This document shows positions 13,294 through 14,579 of a stretch of DNA of 14,579 nt, one piece after another. This DNA is from an uncultured Bacilli bacterium (GTDB lineage: Bacteria; Bacillota_I; Bacilli_A; RF39; UBA660), in contig CAKOHL010000019.1 of NCBI GenBank assembly GCA_934085635.1, positions 1 through 14,579 of the forward strand, written 5' to 3'. A program made the translations under genes and the position numbers. The notes under the pieces were generated by a model. That model did not search any database and was not told the origin of the DNA. It saw only the letters and a program-made list of their open reading frames with translations. Position 1 is the first letter of the stretch; each line of letters opens with the position of its first letter.

Positions 13294-14579
13294 ATGATAA
13301 CTATAAATAAAAATATTCAAAGTGAAATCTTAATGACTACTATGGAAGAAATTGTTCCAAAAGACAGTTTGTTTCGTAAGATAGATAAATATATAGATTT
13401 CACTTTTATTTATGATAAAGTAAAAGATTTATATTGTGAAAATAATGGAAGACCTAGTATCGATCCAGTTGTTTTATTTAAAATTATATTTATACAAGCG
13501 TTAGATGGAATAAAGTCAATGAGGCAAACTTGTAAGAAATTAAAAGTAGATGCAGAATATAGGTGGTTCATAGGAATTTCATTCGGACAAGATACTCCAC
13601 ACTTTTCAACATTTAGTAAAAATTATGAAAGAAGATTTAAAGATTCGGATATATTTGAAGAGATATTTGTAGAGATAGTAAATCAAGCAATAAAATATAA
13701 CTTGGTTGATGGAACAACTTTTTATACAGATTCAACTCATAAAAAAGCAAATGCAAATAAAAATAAGTATGAAGATGAAATAGTAAAAGATATAAAAGAG
13801 AGAAGAAAATGGCTAGAAGAAGAAATAAATGAAGAGAGGAAAAAACAAGGAAGAAAACCATTTGAATATAAAGATGAAACTGAAGAAAAACATATAAAGG
13901 TAAGTACAACGGATAAAGAAAGTGGATATTATCATAGAGATAATAAAGAGAAAGGCTTTATGTATTTAGATCATAGAACAGTTGATGATAAATGTAATAT
14001 TATCGTAGACGCATATGTAACAAAAGGAAATGTACACGATTCAGGTCCATTTATAAAAAGAGCAGAATACATAAAAAATAAATTTGGGTTTGAAATAAAG
14101 AAATATGCAGTCGATTCAGGATATTTAACATTAGATATAAAAAAATATTTTATAGATAACAAAATATTTGGGGTATTTGGATATAGAAGATTTGGTACAT
14201 CAGAATCAAGAAAAGAAAAAAGCAAGTATGAGTATAATAAAGAATTGGATATATATGTAGAAAAGTCAACTGGAGAAGTTTTAAAATATTCTGGTTTAAT
14301 AGATAAAAATGGATATAAAACATATAGAAACTTAGACAAAACAAAAGTTGTTAGAAGACATATTCACGAGGAATGGAATGAATATTTTAGAGAAAATAGA
14401 CTTTCAAAAGAAGGAAAGGAATTATATCAAAGAAGAAAAGAACACGTAGAAAGAAGTTTTGCAGATTCAAAACAGAATCACGGATATAGATATGCTATGT
14501 ATAAAGGTGTTAAGAAAAATCAACACTATACGTGGCTTATTTGTGCTGCACAAAATATGAAAAACATAGCAATTAAAAA
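13294..14579 (+). CDS. IS1182-family transposase, 3' end beyond the window
   Basis: An uninterrupted frame of 428 codons runs to the window edge without a stop. The N-terminal part has the DUF772-type pattern (NNGRPSIDPVVLFKIIFIQ, YRWFIGI, HFSTFSKNYERRF). The catalytic DDE residues are visible: D146 in FYTDSTHKKANANK, D274 in YAVDSGYLT and E386 in HVERSFADSKQNHGYRYA. The middle is a long charged insertion (about 155-205). DSTH and KANANK are typical of IS1182. The start at 13294 has GAGGA (13280-13284) upstream. Only the C-terminal end is missing from view, and no frameshift or internal stop is seen, so it is likely functional. Confidence 0.9.
   Translation, partial: MITINKNIQSEILMTTMEEIVPKDSLFRKIDKYIDFTFIYDKVKDLYCENNGRPSIDPVVLFKIIFIQALDGIKSMRQTCKKLKVDAEYRWFIGISFGQDTPHFSTFSKNYERRFKDSDIFEEIFVEIVNQAIKYNLVDGTTFYTDSTHKKANANKNKYEDEIVKDIKERRKWLEEEINEERKKQGRKPFEYKDETEEKHIKVSTTDKESGYYHRDNKEKGFMYLDHRTVDDKCNIIVDAYVTKGNVHDSGPFIKRAEYIKNKFGFEIKKYAVDSGYLTLDIKKYFIDNKIFGVFGYRRFGTSESRKEKSKYEYNKELDIYVEKSTGEVLKYSGLIDKNGYKTYRNLDKTKVVRRHIHEEWNEYFRENRLSKEGKELYQRRKEHVERSFADSKQNHGYRYAMYKGVKKNQHYTWLICAAQNMKNIAIK

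Larger units (their letters stand above)
13200..14579 (+). mobile_element. IS1182-family insertion sequence, left part
   Basis: The transposase gene and its leader hairpins identify an insertion sequence placed directly after the terminator of the YtxH operon. The exact left end lies between about 13180 and 13206 and cannot be fixed, because the right inverted repeat and the target duplication lie beyond the window. The transposase is unbroken, so the copy may be recent or active. Its codon choice supports transfer: it prefers TCA, ACA and GGA where der and trmB prefer AGT, ACT and GGT. Confidence 0.8.

Noticed and set aside
13637..14344. Minus-strand open frames opposite the transposase
   Set aside because: They lie antisense to an intact DDE transposase frame that carries all catalytic residues; translations are Phe/Leu/Tyr-rich.

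Overview
The window comes from a very AT-rich (by eye roughly 28-30% GC) low-GC Gram-positive bacterium. Gene content (Der, TrmB, a SpoVIF-like protein, YtxH, a lipoprotein with a lipobox) and consensus TATAAT promoters with AGGAGG-type ribosome binding sites fit the Bacilli, most likely an uncultured gut lineage near the Mollicutes. Every Trp codon I read is TGG and no gene carries an internal TGA, so the Mycoplasma code is not in use. Notably, none of the 13 gene ends uses TGA as stop.

Layout. 2-508: 3' part of a pilin-like surface protein that stops just after the start of its C-terminal module. 533-2214: der with its own promoter, then a small SpoVIF-family gene and a terminator. 2238-2711: YbaK/EbsC-type deacylase. 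2719-2734: bidirectional terminator. 2725-3294 (-): TetR regulator, divergent from 3481-7194 (+), a 1237-residue MMPL/RND protein fused in frame to a secreted-type partner protein. 7201-7490: a leader region with a strong promoter, a 19-codon ORF holding ten consecutive G, and an intrinsic terminator. 7491-9758: a large anchored surface protein with two copies of a lectin/SUMF-like domain. 9807-10130 (-): a coat-like coiled-coil protein, divergent from trmB (10209-10826) with overlapping promoters. 10888-13171: a probable operon of lipoprotein, acidic disordered protein, YtxG-like and YtxH proteins, ending in tandem hairpins. From about 13200 to the window end: an IS1182-family insertion sequence cut off by the window edge.

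How it works together. The TetR regulator and the MMPL fusion look like a self-contained envelope transport unit. The surface protein is the most variable-looking locus. Its leader combines a homopolymer of phase-variation type with a transcription terminator, and the reading frame reached by losing one G would place stop codons exactly on the terminator stem. This suggests a phase-variable, translation-coupled attenuator and is the main candidate for an undescribed system here. The IS leader also carries a hairpin whose loop is complementary to the transposase ribosome binding site. I saw no tRNA, rRNA or CRISPR array.
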